Shown: positions 22,617 through 32,393 of the stretch, piece by piece
Position numbering within the stretch: the stretch's first letter is position 1
Layout of the letters: the number at the start of each line of letters is the position of its first letter
Source of the DNA: Drosophila miranda
Lineage: Eukaryota > Arthropoda > Insecta > Diptera > Drosophilidae
Reading direction: 5' to 3'
DNA length: 64,000 nt
NCBI RefSeq assembly: GCF_003369915.1
Contig: NW_022881603.1
Span: 17,047,515 to 17,111,514 of the forward strand
Position numbers and translations under genes: made by a program
The notes under the pieces: generated by a model
What the model saw: the letters and a program-made list of their open reading frames with translations, nothing else
What the model was told of the DNA's origin: nothing
Databases searched by the model: none

Positions 22617-23958
22617 TGTTACGAACCTTTGTTTTTCTTTGGGGCAAGGTCGGCTAGCCAGTCATCCCAGGGCTGGATACTTCCCAAGCCCTCAGGTCGC
22701 ACAACAACCAACTGATTGGACATCTCGAACAAAATGAAACAACAAAAATAACCGACAAAAAAAAACTGAAAAAAACGGACTCTACTCGACAAACAACATT
22801 ACAGTCTTCCCTCAACACAGACTTGGACCAGGTCGAGGTGTCGATGTTTTACCCCCCCGACGCACCCACCCTACCTGAGATCTGAATCACACGTTCCGGT
22901 TCTCCCTGCCATTGGCAAAAGCCTTACCCTCTCGTTGCTGTGGCTCCTCTTCCCCCCATACGAAACGCTTAACAATTCATTTCTTCGTTATAATCTTCAC
23001 TTCATTTCCTATTTTCACACGATATCATTTCTAAACTAGGCCTGCCTATTCATCCCCCCCTCATCTTAGTACTACTGGCGGTTAATAAATAATTAGATTA
23101 ATAGGAATAAATAATATAATAAATATAAATAAATAGGTTACATATATATAAAAAATACGGACGGACTTAAATTACATATACTTATAACTAGAGACGTCTA
23201 ACAAAAATAATTAATGGGAGTAAATAAGTTGATGTGCTTTTTTTTCTTCTCCCTAAGTGGGCGAGGGTCCCGCACTACGTGGCCAGGTCTGATCCTTCGA
23301 GACCAGCAGGAACAACAGGCCAGGGTGGCGGAGCTGTGACCTATTCCCTACGGCCAACAAAAAAATAAATTTGGGGTTTCTTTACTCCCCTTTGGAGCGG
23401 ACTCACTCTTATGCTTCCTGGTCCTGGTTCCTGGTCTTTCCCTGATCTGGATCCCCTGGAATCACATTTATTTATCTTTTATTCATTTTTTTGCAGGGTG
23501 ATGGCCACTACTCCATCCTCATCCCACTCACTTTTTCTTTCAGAACAAAAAAAATCGCTAAGTCACTAGGTCCGGCGCGCATGCTCCTTCGTTGCGGGAA
23601 CTTTTTTTTCTGAACCCCCTCTTGGCTGTTCTGTTTAATGCTCCCGGCTGCCGATCCCCATCGCTCTTTGTTCTATCGCCCTTGAACTAGGTTCAAGGGC
23701 ATGGCCTGATTCGGGCTGCTGTCGGCTCTCTTTTCTTTTGGGTGTGGGTGAGTTGGCTTCGGGACTCCGTTATGGGATGAGATCGGAAATCCTCTCACAA
23801 CGGCTCCGGAGAGCGCGCGGAACTCTAACTCTCCAGGACCAGGTGGCCACTCTTCGCTAACCTTTCCCCTTAAATTTTGGCCCTGCCACCCTGTTCAAAA
23901 AAATACCTTCCTCTCAGCGCTTCTAGGGTCTCGCCTATCGATATCTTCGCATGCAACA
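22617..23958 (-). repeat. Element B 3' LTR
   Basis: On the coding strand it begins TGTTGCATGCGAAG and ends GGTTCGTAACA. 1342 bp, the same length as the other LTR. Confidence 0.92.
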
Positions 23959-24155
23959 CCTAGCGAAAATTCGAGCGACCATGGCCGCGGAGAATTATTC
24001 GCAAACATCGAAGAGCTTCACCAAAAATGCTGGCATTCTCGGACATTACAGTGCCTAGGAGGATCTTGCAGCGCCCAACGTAGGCTTACACCCACGTATC
24101 TGATAATCCTTAAGTGAGTGTTTTTAACTCTGAAGTCCCCAGTCTGCAATTTTCG
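23959..24155 (-). other. Element B untranslated 3' internal region
   Basis: 197 bp between the pol stop and the 3' LTR. No ORF. It includes a block resembling the post-pol region of element A (GCGCCCAACGTAGG). Confidence 0.6.
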
Positions 24156-27100
24156 CTACAATTTTAGGTCTTTGGCGTGAAAAATCCCCACCGGCCTCCC
24201 CGACAGATCCTCCAGCTCGTAGGCGTTATTCCCTACTGGACGTACGACTCTGCATTTTAGAAATTTCCGGGCGAACTTGGCGTTGTAGCTTTTGCCAAAG
24301 TCGCTGAGGGTGAAGTTGCGCCTGTAGACTTCTTGGCCAGGTCTGGCGAAAAAGACTCGGGCCCGTTTGTTATAACGCTGGCTGCTCCGCTCATACGCTT
24401 GGTGTAGGCTGCGTTTAATTTGCTCGCGAATGAGGTGTCGCTTATCCGCGGGATCTAATGCGTGCACTTCGTGTTCCGTCAAAGACTGCAGCTTCCTCGC
24501 CAGCTTATAGCAGTTCCCATTCAGGAACATCTGCTGTCCAAATACAGCGAAGAACGGCGTGACGCCTGTGGCTTCGTGCACGGAGTCACGGATTGACACT
24601 TCGATCTCCGGTAGGTAGATGTCCCAGTCCCTGTGATCCTTCTCCAGATACGTCCTTATTGCAGCGAGTATCGTCCGATTTACTCTCTCGGCTGCATTGC
24701 TTTGCGGCGAGTATACTGCTGTGCGCATGTGTCGGATCCCGAAGCCGCTGACCATGTCCATGAAAGTCTTCGACAGGAACTGCTTTCCGTTGTCGGAGTG
24801 GATCACCTCTGGCACCCCGAATTTGTAAAAGACCTCTTGCACCAGGAATTGAATGACGTTCGCCGCGGTCGCCTCTCTCATCGCCTTCAAGAAGGTGAAT
24901 TTCGAAAAGTGGTCTACGACGACGAAAATCCAAGCCTGTCCCCTTTTCGACCTGGGATACTTTCCAAGGAAGTCTATGTAGAGCTTTTGGAATGGCCTCT
25001 CCGTGGTTACTTCCTGACCGATCCCGACTTGGCTCCGGTAATTGGGTGCTTTGGATTCCTTGCATTCGGTGCAGCTTCGGACGTATTCCCGCACTTGTGC
25101 CGTCATCGCCGGCCAGTAGTAGTGCCTTTTTAATCTATGCAAGGTCTTCTTCATTCCACCGTGTCCAGCTGTGTGGTCTTCGTGGGCCTTTGCGATGAGG
25201 GTTTTCGTCAATGCCGCGGGAATCCATAATTTCCACATGGAACCTTCCACTTGGTCGTCGATTTGCGCGAAGGCCATTCGCTTGAATACTAGGTCCCCGT
25301 CTATTCGCAGGTCAGGCAATACTTCTTTGTTCCTGCAGATTTCTTCTTTCAGCTCCTGGTATTCCGTTGACTTGAATTCCGTCGTCTGGAATCCGAGGAT
25401 TTCCGTTGGGTCTAGAACCACCTCCTCGATGCAGCGTGATAGTGTATCCGCCACTATATTTTCGACTCCCTTGCGGTGTTCGATCTCAAAGTCGAACCTC
25501 TGCAGCCGCAATGACCATCTCGCTAGACGCCCATTCAGGTCCTTGAGTGACATTAGCCACTTGAGGCTGGCGTGATCAGTAATTACCGTGAACGGCATCA
25601 ATTCCACATATGGCCTGAATCTCTCTATCGCCAATACCGCAGCTAAACATTCTTTCTCCGTTACAGAATAATTTATTTGGTGTTTGTTCAGCTTGGAAGA
25701 AAAGAATGCCACTGGACGCTCTGCTTTGTAGTCATCCAGCTGTAAAAGCACTGCTCCCACTCCAAAATTTGAGGCGTCGCACTGGATGTAAAAATGGCGT
25801 TTGAAGTCGGCATGGACTAATACAGGAGCCGTGGTGAGGGCCTTTTTCAGGGATTCTATGGCCGCCCTCGCTTCCGTTGGCAAGGAAAACTTCCCGCGCG
25901 CATGCTTCTTCAGAGCATCTGTTAACGGTACAGCGACGGTTGCGAAGTCCTTGATGAAGCGCCTATACCATCCTGCGGTTCCTATGAAGCTCCGTAGCTC
26001 CTTCACTGAACTTGGGTTCGGGATCTTTTGTATAGCCACAACCCTATCGGGATCCATTTGCAGCGTGCCACCTCCGATGATAAACCCTAGGTATTTTAGC
26101 GACTTAAAACAGAATTTGGATTTTTTTAAGCCTATCGTCAAATTCGCTCTTTTCAGGCACTGGGCCACCAATCGCAGATACCGCAGATGCGTCTGGAAGT
26201 CCGGGGCTATCACCAAAAGATCGTCCAAATAAACGAAAACGTTTGATCGGAGCTGAGTTGGAATTACCTTATCCATCACTCTGCATAACCTCTGGGCAGC
26301 GTTACACAGACCGAAGGGCATCATCACGAATTGATACAGCGGACGGCCTGCGACGGTAAATGCGGTGCACTTCCGGCTTTCTGGGTCCAGTTTAATCTGC
26401 CAGAATGCGAATTTGAGGTCGACGCTAGAAATGCAGTATGTCTGGTCAATCCTGGATAGTATACCCTCGATACTAGGAAGAGGGTAAGCATCTTTTACGG
26501 TGAGTTGGTTCAGTTTCCGCGCGTCCAAACAGAATCTATTTTTGTTTGGCTTTCGCACCACCGTCGTCCGATTGCTCCATGGACTATCGCTAACTTCGAT
26601 CACTCCTAGCTCCAGCATTTTATCCACCTCGGTCCAGATCACCTCCTGCATCGCTGGGGATTGAGGGTAATGCCGATCTTTAAATGGTTCTGCGCCCTCG
26701 ATCAACTGGATCCGATGCTGCTCTACCGTCGTTGTTCCCAATCCTGCATCCTCATAGGTCAGAAACTCCTTCTTTACCTTCTCCAGCTCTTCGGTTTCCG
26801 TGTCTTCCAGGGCCCAAGCTTCCACTTCCACGTCCTCCGGGCGATGTTCGGCGTACTGGCTGACTTGTGACATTTGGATCTCGCCTACTTGGACCTCGCT
26901 GGATCTACTGGACTCTTCTCCGAGGACTGTGGGAGCCAGCGCGAAGGATCTCCAGAAATCTATGCCCAAGTACATGGCTTGCTCTAGGTACGGGCATACG
27001 CAGAGTTTGGTTTTGCCGATTATGGACCTGTCTTCTCCAGAGGCTGTCTTGATGATCGAGACATAATTGTCCATTTCCACCTCAAGGTCGGCAAGGAGTT

Positions 27101-27647
27101 CACGGCTGCCCTTTCCTAAGACACTAACGGATGCCCCAGTATCTAGGAGTCCAGCAATCCGATGTCCTCTTATCTGCACTTCGGCAAACACTCTGGGATC
27201 GCGTCCTGCTCCTCGTCTGACTGCCTCGGCCACCTCTTTGCGAGTCTGTCGCCTTTCCTTAAATCTGGAACGGGCCTTTTGGAGTCTACGACTGACACCG
27301 CGCATCCCCTCCAGCTGCCTGTCATCAAAGATTTGGTTTCGAATTTGTATGTATCTCCTCATCCTTTCTTCGGCCGGTACAAACTTCAAACTATTTTTAT
27401 TTAATTTATTCGGGCTATTATTCTTAAATTCTATATTAATTAGTGGACCATCGTTCATTTCTTCGCGGGCTTCTGTCCCGAGCGCTGATCTCCCGCTTTC
27501 ATCATGCCCGCTCGTGCGTTTCCCGAGCAATTGGGACACGTTGGAGTAAACATTTCTGGTTTCCCGCAGCGGTAACAGAATATTTTGCGTTCCTTCGCCA
27601 CGCAGTCTCGGAATCCGTGGTCGAACTGGCCGCAATTCCAGCAACAC
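24156..27647 (-). CDS. pol: Element B Pol polyprotein (PR-RT-RNaseH-IN)
   Basis: One uninterrupted frame of 1163 residues. Domains: basic linker, aspartic protease (LLDTGASVSVLG near residue 170), RT (FCLDARKLNQL, QFVMMPFGLCNA, YLDDLLVIA), RNase H (CDASNFGVGAVL; TDHASLKWL), integrase zinc domain (HGGMKKTLH...CTECK) and DDE core (DFLGKYPRSK, SDNGKQF, NAAERVNRT), and a C-terminus ending HAKDLKL. The frame overlaps gag by 193 bp and is in the -1 phase relative to it, so a -1 ribosomal frameshift is the likely way of making Gag-Pol. The true fusion point is not visible, and the ATG at the frame start need not be used. Confidence 0.93.
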   Translation of the reverse strand: MLLELRPVRPRIPRLRGEGTQNILLPLRETRNVYSNVSQLLGKRTSGHDESGRSALGTEAREEMNDGPLINIEFKNNSPNKLNKNSLKFVPAEERMRRYIQIRNQIFDDRQLEGMRGVSRRLQKARSRFKERRQTRKEVAEAVRRGAGRDPRVFAEVQIRGHRIAGLLDTGASVSVLGKGSRELLADLEVEMDNYVSIIKTASGEDRSIIGKTKLCVCPYLEQAMYLGIDFWRSFALAPTVLGEESSRSSEVQVGEIQMSQVSQYAEHRPEDVEVEAWALEDTETEELEKVKKEFLTYEDAGLGTTTVEQHRIQLIEGAEPFKDRHYPQSPAMQEVIWTEVDKMLELGVIEVSDSPWSNRTTVVRKPNKNRFCLDARKLNQLTVKDAYPLPSIEGILSRIDQTYCISSVDLKFAFWQIKLDPESRKCTAFTVAGRPLYQFVMMPFGLCNAAQRLCRVMDKVIPTQLRSNVFVYLDDLLVIAPDFQTHLRYLRLVAQCLKRANLTIGLKKSKFCFKSLKYLGFIIGGGTLQMDPDRVVAIQKIPNPSSVKELRSFIGTAGWYRRFIKDFATVAVPLTDALKKHARGKFSLPTEARAAIESLKKALTTAPVLVHADFKRHFYIQCDASNFGVGAVLLQLDDYKAERPVAFFSSKLNKHQINYSVTEKECLAAVLAIERFRPYVELMPFTVITDHASLKWLMSLKDLNGRLARWSLRLQRFDFEIEHRKGVENIVADTLSRCIEEVVLDPTEILGFQTTEFKSTEYQELKEEICRNKEVLPDLRIDGDLVFKRMAFAQIDDQVEGSMWKLWIPAALTKTLIAKAHEDHTAGHGGMKKTLHRLKRHYYWPAMTAQVREYVRSCTECKESKAPNYRSQVGIGQEVTTERPFQKLYIDFLGKYPRSKRGQAWIFVVVDHFSKFTFLKAMREATAANVIQFLVQEVFYKFGVPEVIHSDNGKQFLSKTFMDMVSGFGIRHMRTAVYSPQSNAAERVNRTILAAIRTYLEKDHRDWDIYLPEIEVSIRDSVHEATGVTPFFAVFGQQMFLNGNCYKLARKLQSLTEHEVHALDPADKRHLIREQIKRSLHQAYERSSQRYNKRARVFFARPGQEVYRRNFTLSDFGKSYNAKFARKFLKCRVVRPVGNNAYELEDLSGRPVGIFHAKDLKL

Positions 27648-28945
27648 AGCCTGGGTTTGTTCGCCAGGTGAGTTTCTTCCACCATCCTTGCTTCGTCTTC
27701 ATCCAGAAACTCCGTTTCCGGCTCTAGCTCCTCCACTCGCTTCCCGGCTGATTGGAATTTCGGCACAGGACGGAACGTCGACTTCTGCTCGCGTCCGCGA
27801 AAGTGGTACTCCACTTCCAGGCACTCTTCCCTCAGCTGCTCCACGTTCCGGACTCGGATCGCGTAAACGTAGCGGGCGATCTCATCATCGAGCCCCTTCT
27901 TCAAGACTCGCACCATTTCGGACTCAACCAAAGGTGTGGTGAGTCTAGCTGCCAGTCTGCGCATCGCTCTAAAATACTCTTCCACAGATTCGCCAGATTG
28001 TTGCCTTCGCTCATGCAAGGTGCGTAGCCGCTCAAACTCGCCACCCACTGCTCGGAACCGGGACACCAACTCGTCCTTCAAATCCTCCCATCCTTCCGGA
28101 GGCCGTTCTCGGACAAATTGCCAATACCACTCCGCCGCTTGTCCTTTGACGAGATGGTGAAAGTTGTCAAGGACCTCGTCCCACGACCGTCGGTTCTGCC
28201 TACGGAGGAACTCGACCCTGAACACGAAGTCCTGCACCGTCATCTTATTTGGATCTCCATCTCCGTCGAAGTGGATTTCCCATTTGTCGACGCGCCCCCA
28301 TCTCGCTCCTCTCCAATCATCTCTCCTTTCATATGGTGGCAGATCTGTTGGACCTCCGCCGTCTCCTGATGTCTCCCGTCTCTGCCTTCCAGCACCTGGA
28401 TCCAGGTCCGCATCGGCTATTCCTCGGCGCCAGTTCTGGCTCAACCTCGCCGGCTTCCTTGGAGGCGACTGTGAATTCCATGCGTCATCGTCCTTGGGTC
28501 TTTTGGGCATGGTCCCTGTGTTCGGCTTCTGCCTGAGGTGAGCTAGAGGCTGCTGATCGCCATTATTATTATCGTTGTTTTCACCCTGGTCTCTTTCCAA
28601 TCTCAGATCTTGGATCAATTCCACGTTCTGGCGAAGAGGCGCCATCACCTCTGTTATGGCCCCCATCAGCTCCATAAAGCCGCGACGGATCTCCTCCTGC
28701 AACGTCCTACTCAGAGTATCTGCCATGCTGCCTCTCCACGTCTCCTGTGCTTGCGCTATGGCGACATTTACTCCTGAGAGAATCTCGGAGGGCAGTGCGT
28801 TCGATTGGCCTGGCAAATTCCAGCTGTCGTCTTCACGCCCCTCAGCGCCCTGTGTGTCCCCGCCTTGCATCTGTCCTTGGAGGTTACCTGGTGGAGGAGT
28901 CCTGCGAGTCATTTTCTGCTTAGACCGCAAGTTGTACGCGCTCAT
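27455..28945 (-). CDS. gag: Element B Gag
   Basis: 496 residues from the ATG at 28945 (MSAYNLRSKQK). The first 200 residues are polar and Pro/Gln-rich. The capsid-like core has EWYWQFVRERPPEGW and SVEEYFRAMRRLAARL. The nucleocapsid end has CCWNCGQFDHGFRDC (CX2CX4HX4C) plus a second Cys cluster (CYRCGKPEMFTPTCPNC) with no His. The Gag is intact and is homologous along its length to the element A Gag. Confidence 0.92.
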   Translation of the reverse strand: MSAYNLRSKQKMTRRTPPPGNLQGQMQGGDTQGAEGREDDSWNLPGQSNALPSEILSGVNVAIAQAQETWRGSMADTLSRTLQEEIRRGFMELMGAITEVMAPLRQNVELIQDLRLERDQGENNDNNNGDQQPLAHLRQKPNTGTMPKRPKDDDAWNSQSPPRKPARLSQNWRRGIADADLDPGAGRQRRETSGDGGGPTDLPPYERRDDWRGARWGRVDKWEIHFDGDGDPNKMTVQDFVFRVEFLRRQNRRSWDEVLDNFHHLVKGQAAEWYWQFVRERPPEGWEDLKDELVSRFRAVGGEFERLRTLHERRQQSGESVEEYFRAMRRLAARLTTPLVESEMVRVLKKGLDDEIARYVYAIRVRNVEQLREECLEVEYHFRGREQKSTFRPVPKFQSAGKRVEELEPETEFLDEDEARMVEETHLANKPRLCCWNCGQFDHGFRDCVAKERKIFCYRCGKPEMFTPTCPNCSGNARAGMMKAGDQRSGQKPAKK

Positions 28946-29879
28946 CAACCTAGCCCTGTATTTCCCTACCTCGAACTATCCTACTTATCTTTCTATTCAA
29001 TACAATTAATTATCTACTCTTCTTTCAGAACAATCGCATAAACACTACCTATAACGCCAACTCACTGATCTTCAGCACAAAAACGTTTAATACGGCAAAA
29101 ACACTAATAAGGGGGAAAGGAACCACAACTACTACTAGGGCCAACTCTGCACATGGTGTTCTACGTCTTTTCCTGTCCAACGTCTAAAATTTGGCGAGCG
29201 CTGTTGACTGATCTTATCTTCCTTGAAAGATTAAGAGTCAAGGGCGCTCACTTCCCTACAGTCGCTGTTTCCGCCTACTTCCCTACTGAATGTTCGTTGC
29301 GGGATGTTGTAGCTGCTCCGAGTGCAACGCGTGGCCGACATCTGTCCCCACGGGCCACTCAGAACAAAAAATCTCCTTGAGAATCTACTCTCCCGACTCC
29401 ATCCAGCGGTAAGCAGGGGAAGCGAAAAACAGAAATCTTTCTGACCATTCCTAACTTCGGGTATTTCTTTTTCTTCAGGTTCTCCTTTTGCACACCAGGC
29501 ACCGGGCCGGTTGCTAACTGGCTTTTGGATTCTCCTCTGCCAGTGCCAAACCAAATCCCCTCTTGAGATTGCCTGCTTCCCGTTGTCAGATAAGTGCCGA
29601 AACATCAAACATCAAAAAAACTATTTCCTTTGTGGATTTTTTTCTTGCATCCTCAGGTCCCTCCGCGCCGTGCTTCTGTGAGCCAACTCGTCGAGTCCCT
29701 CACAGGCCACCGGAACACCGATGGACCCCAGATTGCAGAATACCACTCGAGATCTATCTTCTCTGCTGGATATTTATAATTTCTTCGACGTCCGTATGAT
29801 TCGCATCCGTACTCTCCCTCTTTGATGGTCGAGCCAGGACTGCGAGTCCACTTCCCTGTCTCAGATTGGGCGCCATTAT
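28946..29879 (-). promoter_or_regulatory. Element B leader and primer binding site
   Basis: The coding strand after the 5' LTR reads ATAA then TGGCGCCCAATCTGAGA (PBS, complement of 29859-29875), a tRNA-Lys-type site like that of element A. The ~900-bp leader shows no long frame. Confidence 0.75.
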
Positions 29880-31221
29880 TGTTACGAACCTTTGTTTTTC
29901 TTTGGGGCAAGGCCGGCTAGCCAGTCATCCCAGGGCTGGATACTTCCCAAGCCCTCAGGTCGCACAACAACCAACTGATTGGACATCTCGAACAAAATGA
30001 AACAACAAAAATAACCGACAAAAAAAAACTGAAAAAAACGGACTCTACTCGACAAACAACATTACAGTCTTCCCTCAACACAGATTTGGACCAGGTCGAG
30101 GTGTCGATGTTTTACCCCCCCGACGCACCCACCCTACCTGAGATCTGAATCACACGTTCCGGATCTCCCTGCCATTGGCAAAAGCCTTACCCTCTCGTTG
30201 CTGTGGCTCCTCTTCCCCCCATACGAAACGCTTAACAATTCATTTCTTCGTTATAATCTTCACTTCATTTCCTATTTTCACACGATATCATTTCTAAACT
30301 AGGCCTGCCTATTCATCCCCCCCTCATCTTAGTACTACTGGCGGTTAATAAATAATTAGATTAATAGGAATAAATAATATAATAAATATAAATAAATAGG
30401 TTACATATATATAATAAATATGGACGGACTTAAATTACATATACTTATAACTAGAGACGTCTAACAAAAATAATTAATGGGAGTAAATAAGTTGATGTGC
30501 TTTTTTTTCTTCTCCCTAAGTGGGCGAGGGTCCCGCACTACGTGGCCAGGTCTGATCCTTCGAGACCAGCAGGAACAACAGGCCAGGGTGGCGGAGCTGT
30601 GACCTATTCCCTACGGCCAACAAAAAAATAAATTTGGGGTTTCTTTACTCCCCCTTTGGAGCGGACTCACTCTTATGCTTCCTGGTCCTGGTTCCTGGTC
30701 TTTCCCTGATCTGGATCCCCTGGAATCACATTTATTTATCTTTTATTCATTTTTTTGCAGGGTGATGGCCACTACTCCATCCTCATCCCACTCACTTTTT
30801 CTTTCAGAACAAAAAAAATCGCTAAGTCACTAGGTCCGGCGCGCATGCTCCTTCGTTGCGGGAACTTTTTTTTCTGAACCCCCTCTTGGCTGTTCTGTTT
30901 AATGCTCCCGGCTGCCGATCCCCATCGCTCTTTGTTCTATCGCCCTTGAACTAGGTTCAAGGGCATGGCCTGATTCGGGCTGCTGTCGGCTCTCTTTTCT
31001 TTTGGGTGTGGGTGAGTTGGCTTCGGGACTCCGTTATGGGATGAGATCGGAAATCCTCTCACAACGGCTCCGGAGAGCGCGCGGAACTCTAACTCTCCAG
31101 GACCAGGTGGCCACTCTTCGCTAACCTTTCCCCTTAAATTTTGGCCCTGCCACCCTGTTCAAAAAATACCTTCCTCTCAGCGCTTCTAGGGTCTCGCCTA
31201 TCGATATCTTCGCATGCAACA
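29880..31221 (-). repeat. Element B 5' LTR
   Basis: 1342 bp, nearly identical to the 3' LTR; differences include GGCCGG for GGTCGG near the inner end and one extra C in a C-run. Confidence 0.92.
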
Positions 31222-31225
31222 TATT

Positions 31226-32030
31226 TGTTACACTTGGCTTGTTTCCCAGGGGCAATGCCGGCTAGCTGTCGACCCCAGGGCTGGGTAGTTCCCCTTGCCC
31301 GCCAAATGTAGACAAAAAAGGAGACATACTACTTCTCGGGACATCAAAACTAACAACAACCTAAAGACAAAGAAAATCATAAACAGACGGCTATCAAGTG
31401 GGTGAAGCTTGGGTGTTATCACTTCGCGCGCCCGCCCTACCTGTGACCAAACACAACGTTCATTTTGGCCACCCTCTGCTGGAACGGTAACGGCTGGCCT
31501 AATCCATGGCTTACGCCACGCGTCCTCCCTCTATTTTAAATTTACTGCATCATGCTTCAGTATATATCCAAGCTTTAATAATTTTAAATTGACAATTTCA
31601 TCTTTCTCATTAATAAATAGATATACTCAAAATTATCACTAACCAAAAAGAAACACCAAAACGTTCGACACAAAGGCAAACACGGAAATAACTGCTGAAA
31701 TTTCGTTCAACCAACAGGGATACCCTCACCCATACGTAATGGAATATGTGTAGATGAGTGGATCCAGTTTTACGGGAGTTAATTTAACTCGGGCCCCTAC
31801 GGAGACTTAACCTACCAAGAGCTCTTGTTAAGGGTCCCCGGGACATAAACGATAAACAATATTTTTCCACAAATCGCTCGACCAAATACGGTGGACTGAT
31901 GGGACCCCCGCGTCACCCACTAAGGGTTAATCTTCTGGAACTGAACAGCTCCTCGCAGATTTAGGTTCGTGAAAGGTGTTGGTGTTTTTACATATTTTTT
32001 TCAATGGCCAATATTTTACGTTAAACGGTT
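31226..32030 (-). repeat. Element A LTR, 3' half, interrupted by element D
   Basis: Begins TGTTACACTTGGC (complement of the LTR 3' end) and stops at TTAAACGGTT, where the D LTR starts. The complementary half is at 38854-39568. CGGTT/AACCG is the 5-bp duplication made by D. Confidence 0.85.
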
Positions 32031-32393
32031 TGTGGAGATAATGTTTTTTATCCCCAATCGGCCGACTAATTATTTCGAATTAAATAAAACTCGGCGCAGA
32101 AATAAAATTACGATATGTTCTTTAATGCGGGACATCCAAATTGCAAGTGTGGCTTGCCTGCCCTTTACATTGCCGATCGCTGAGCGCAGCTTCGCTCGGC
32201 TGACGTCGGTAGACGCAAAGCGGAGATATCGAAGAGCGAGCTGGCAGAGAGCGTTTAGCAGGGCAAGCACGCGCAAAGCTTTAACAAACAAATGAGTGAC
32301 ATAGACATAAGTAACAAACAAAATAAGCGGCTAAGGGCCAAGAATTAGGTGCTATTTGGCAAGCAGCTAATCGGCTGGGTTCTGCTCCGAACA
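32031..32393 (-). repeat. Element D 3' LTR, copy 1
   Basis: TGTGGAGATAATG to TCCGAACA on the plus strand. It has the same sequence as 58221-58583 apart from a few bases, and is 9 bp shorter than the LTR at 39569. Confidence 0.88.

Larger units (their letters stand above)
22617..31221 (-). mobile_element. Element B: complete Ty3/gypsy retrotransposon, 8605 bp
   Basis: Two LTRs of exactly 1342 bp (22617-23958 and 29880-31221), TSD TATT (22613-22616 and 31222-31225), a PBS, and intact gag and pol frames on the minus strand. The proteins are clearly related to element A but well diverged. By eye the LTRs differ at about eight positions, several being single-base indels, so insertion is recent. 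No env frame exists between pol and the 3' LTR. It is the only element in the window with a plausible complete coding capacity. Confidence 0.92.

Noticed and set aside
24586..25133. Frames of 159-166 codons opposite the integrase of element B
   Set aside because: Antisense or out-of-frame to the intact pol, with unusual composition and no family resemblance.
29153..29799. Short frames in the element B leader as possible genes
   Set aside because: No start context, no motif, and located in the untranslated leader.
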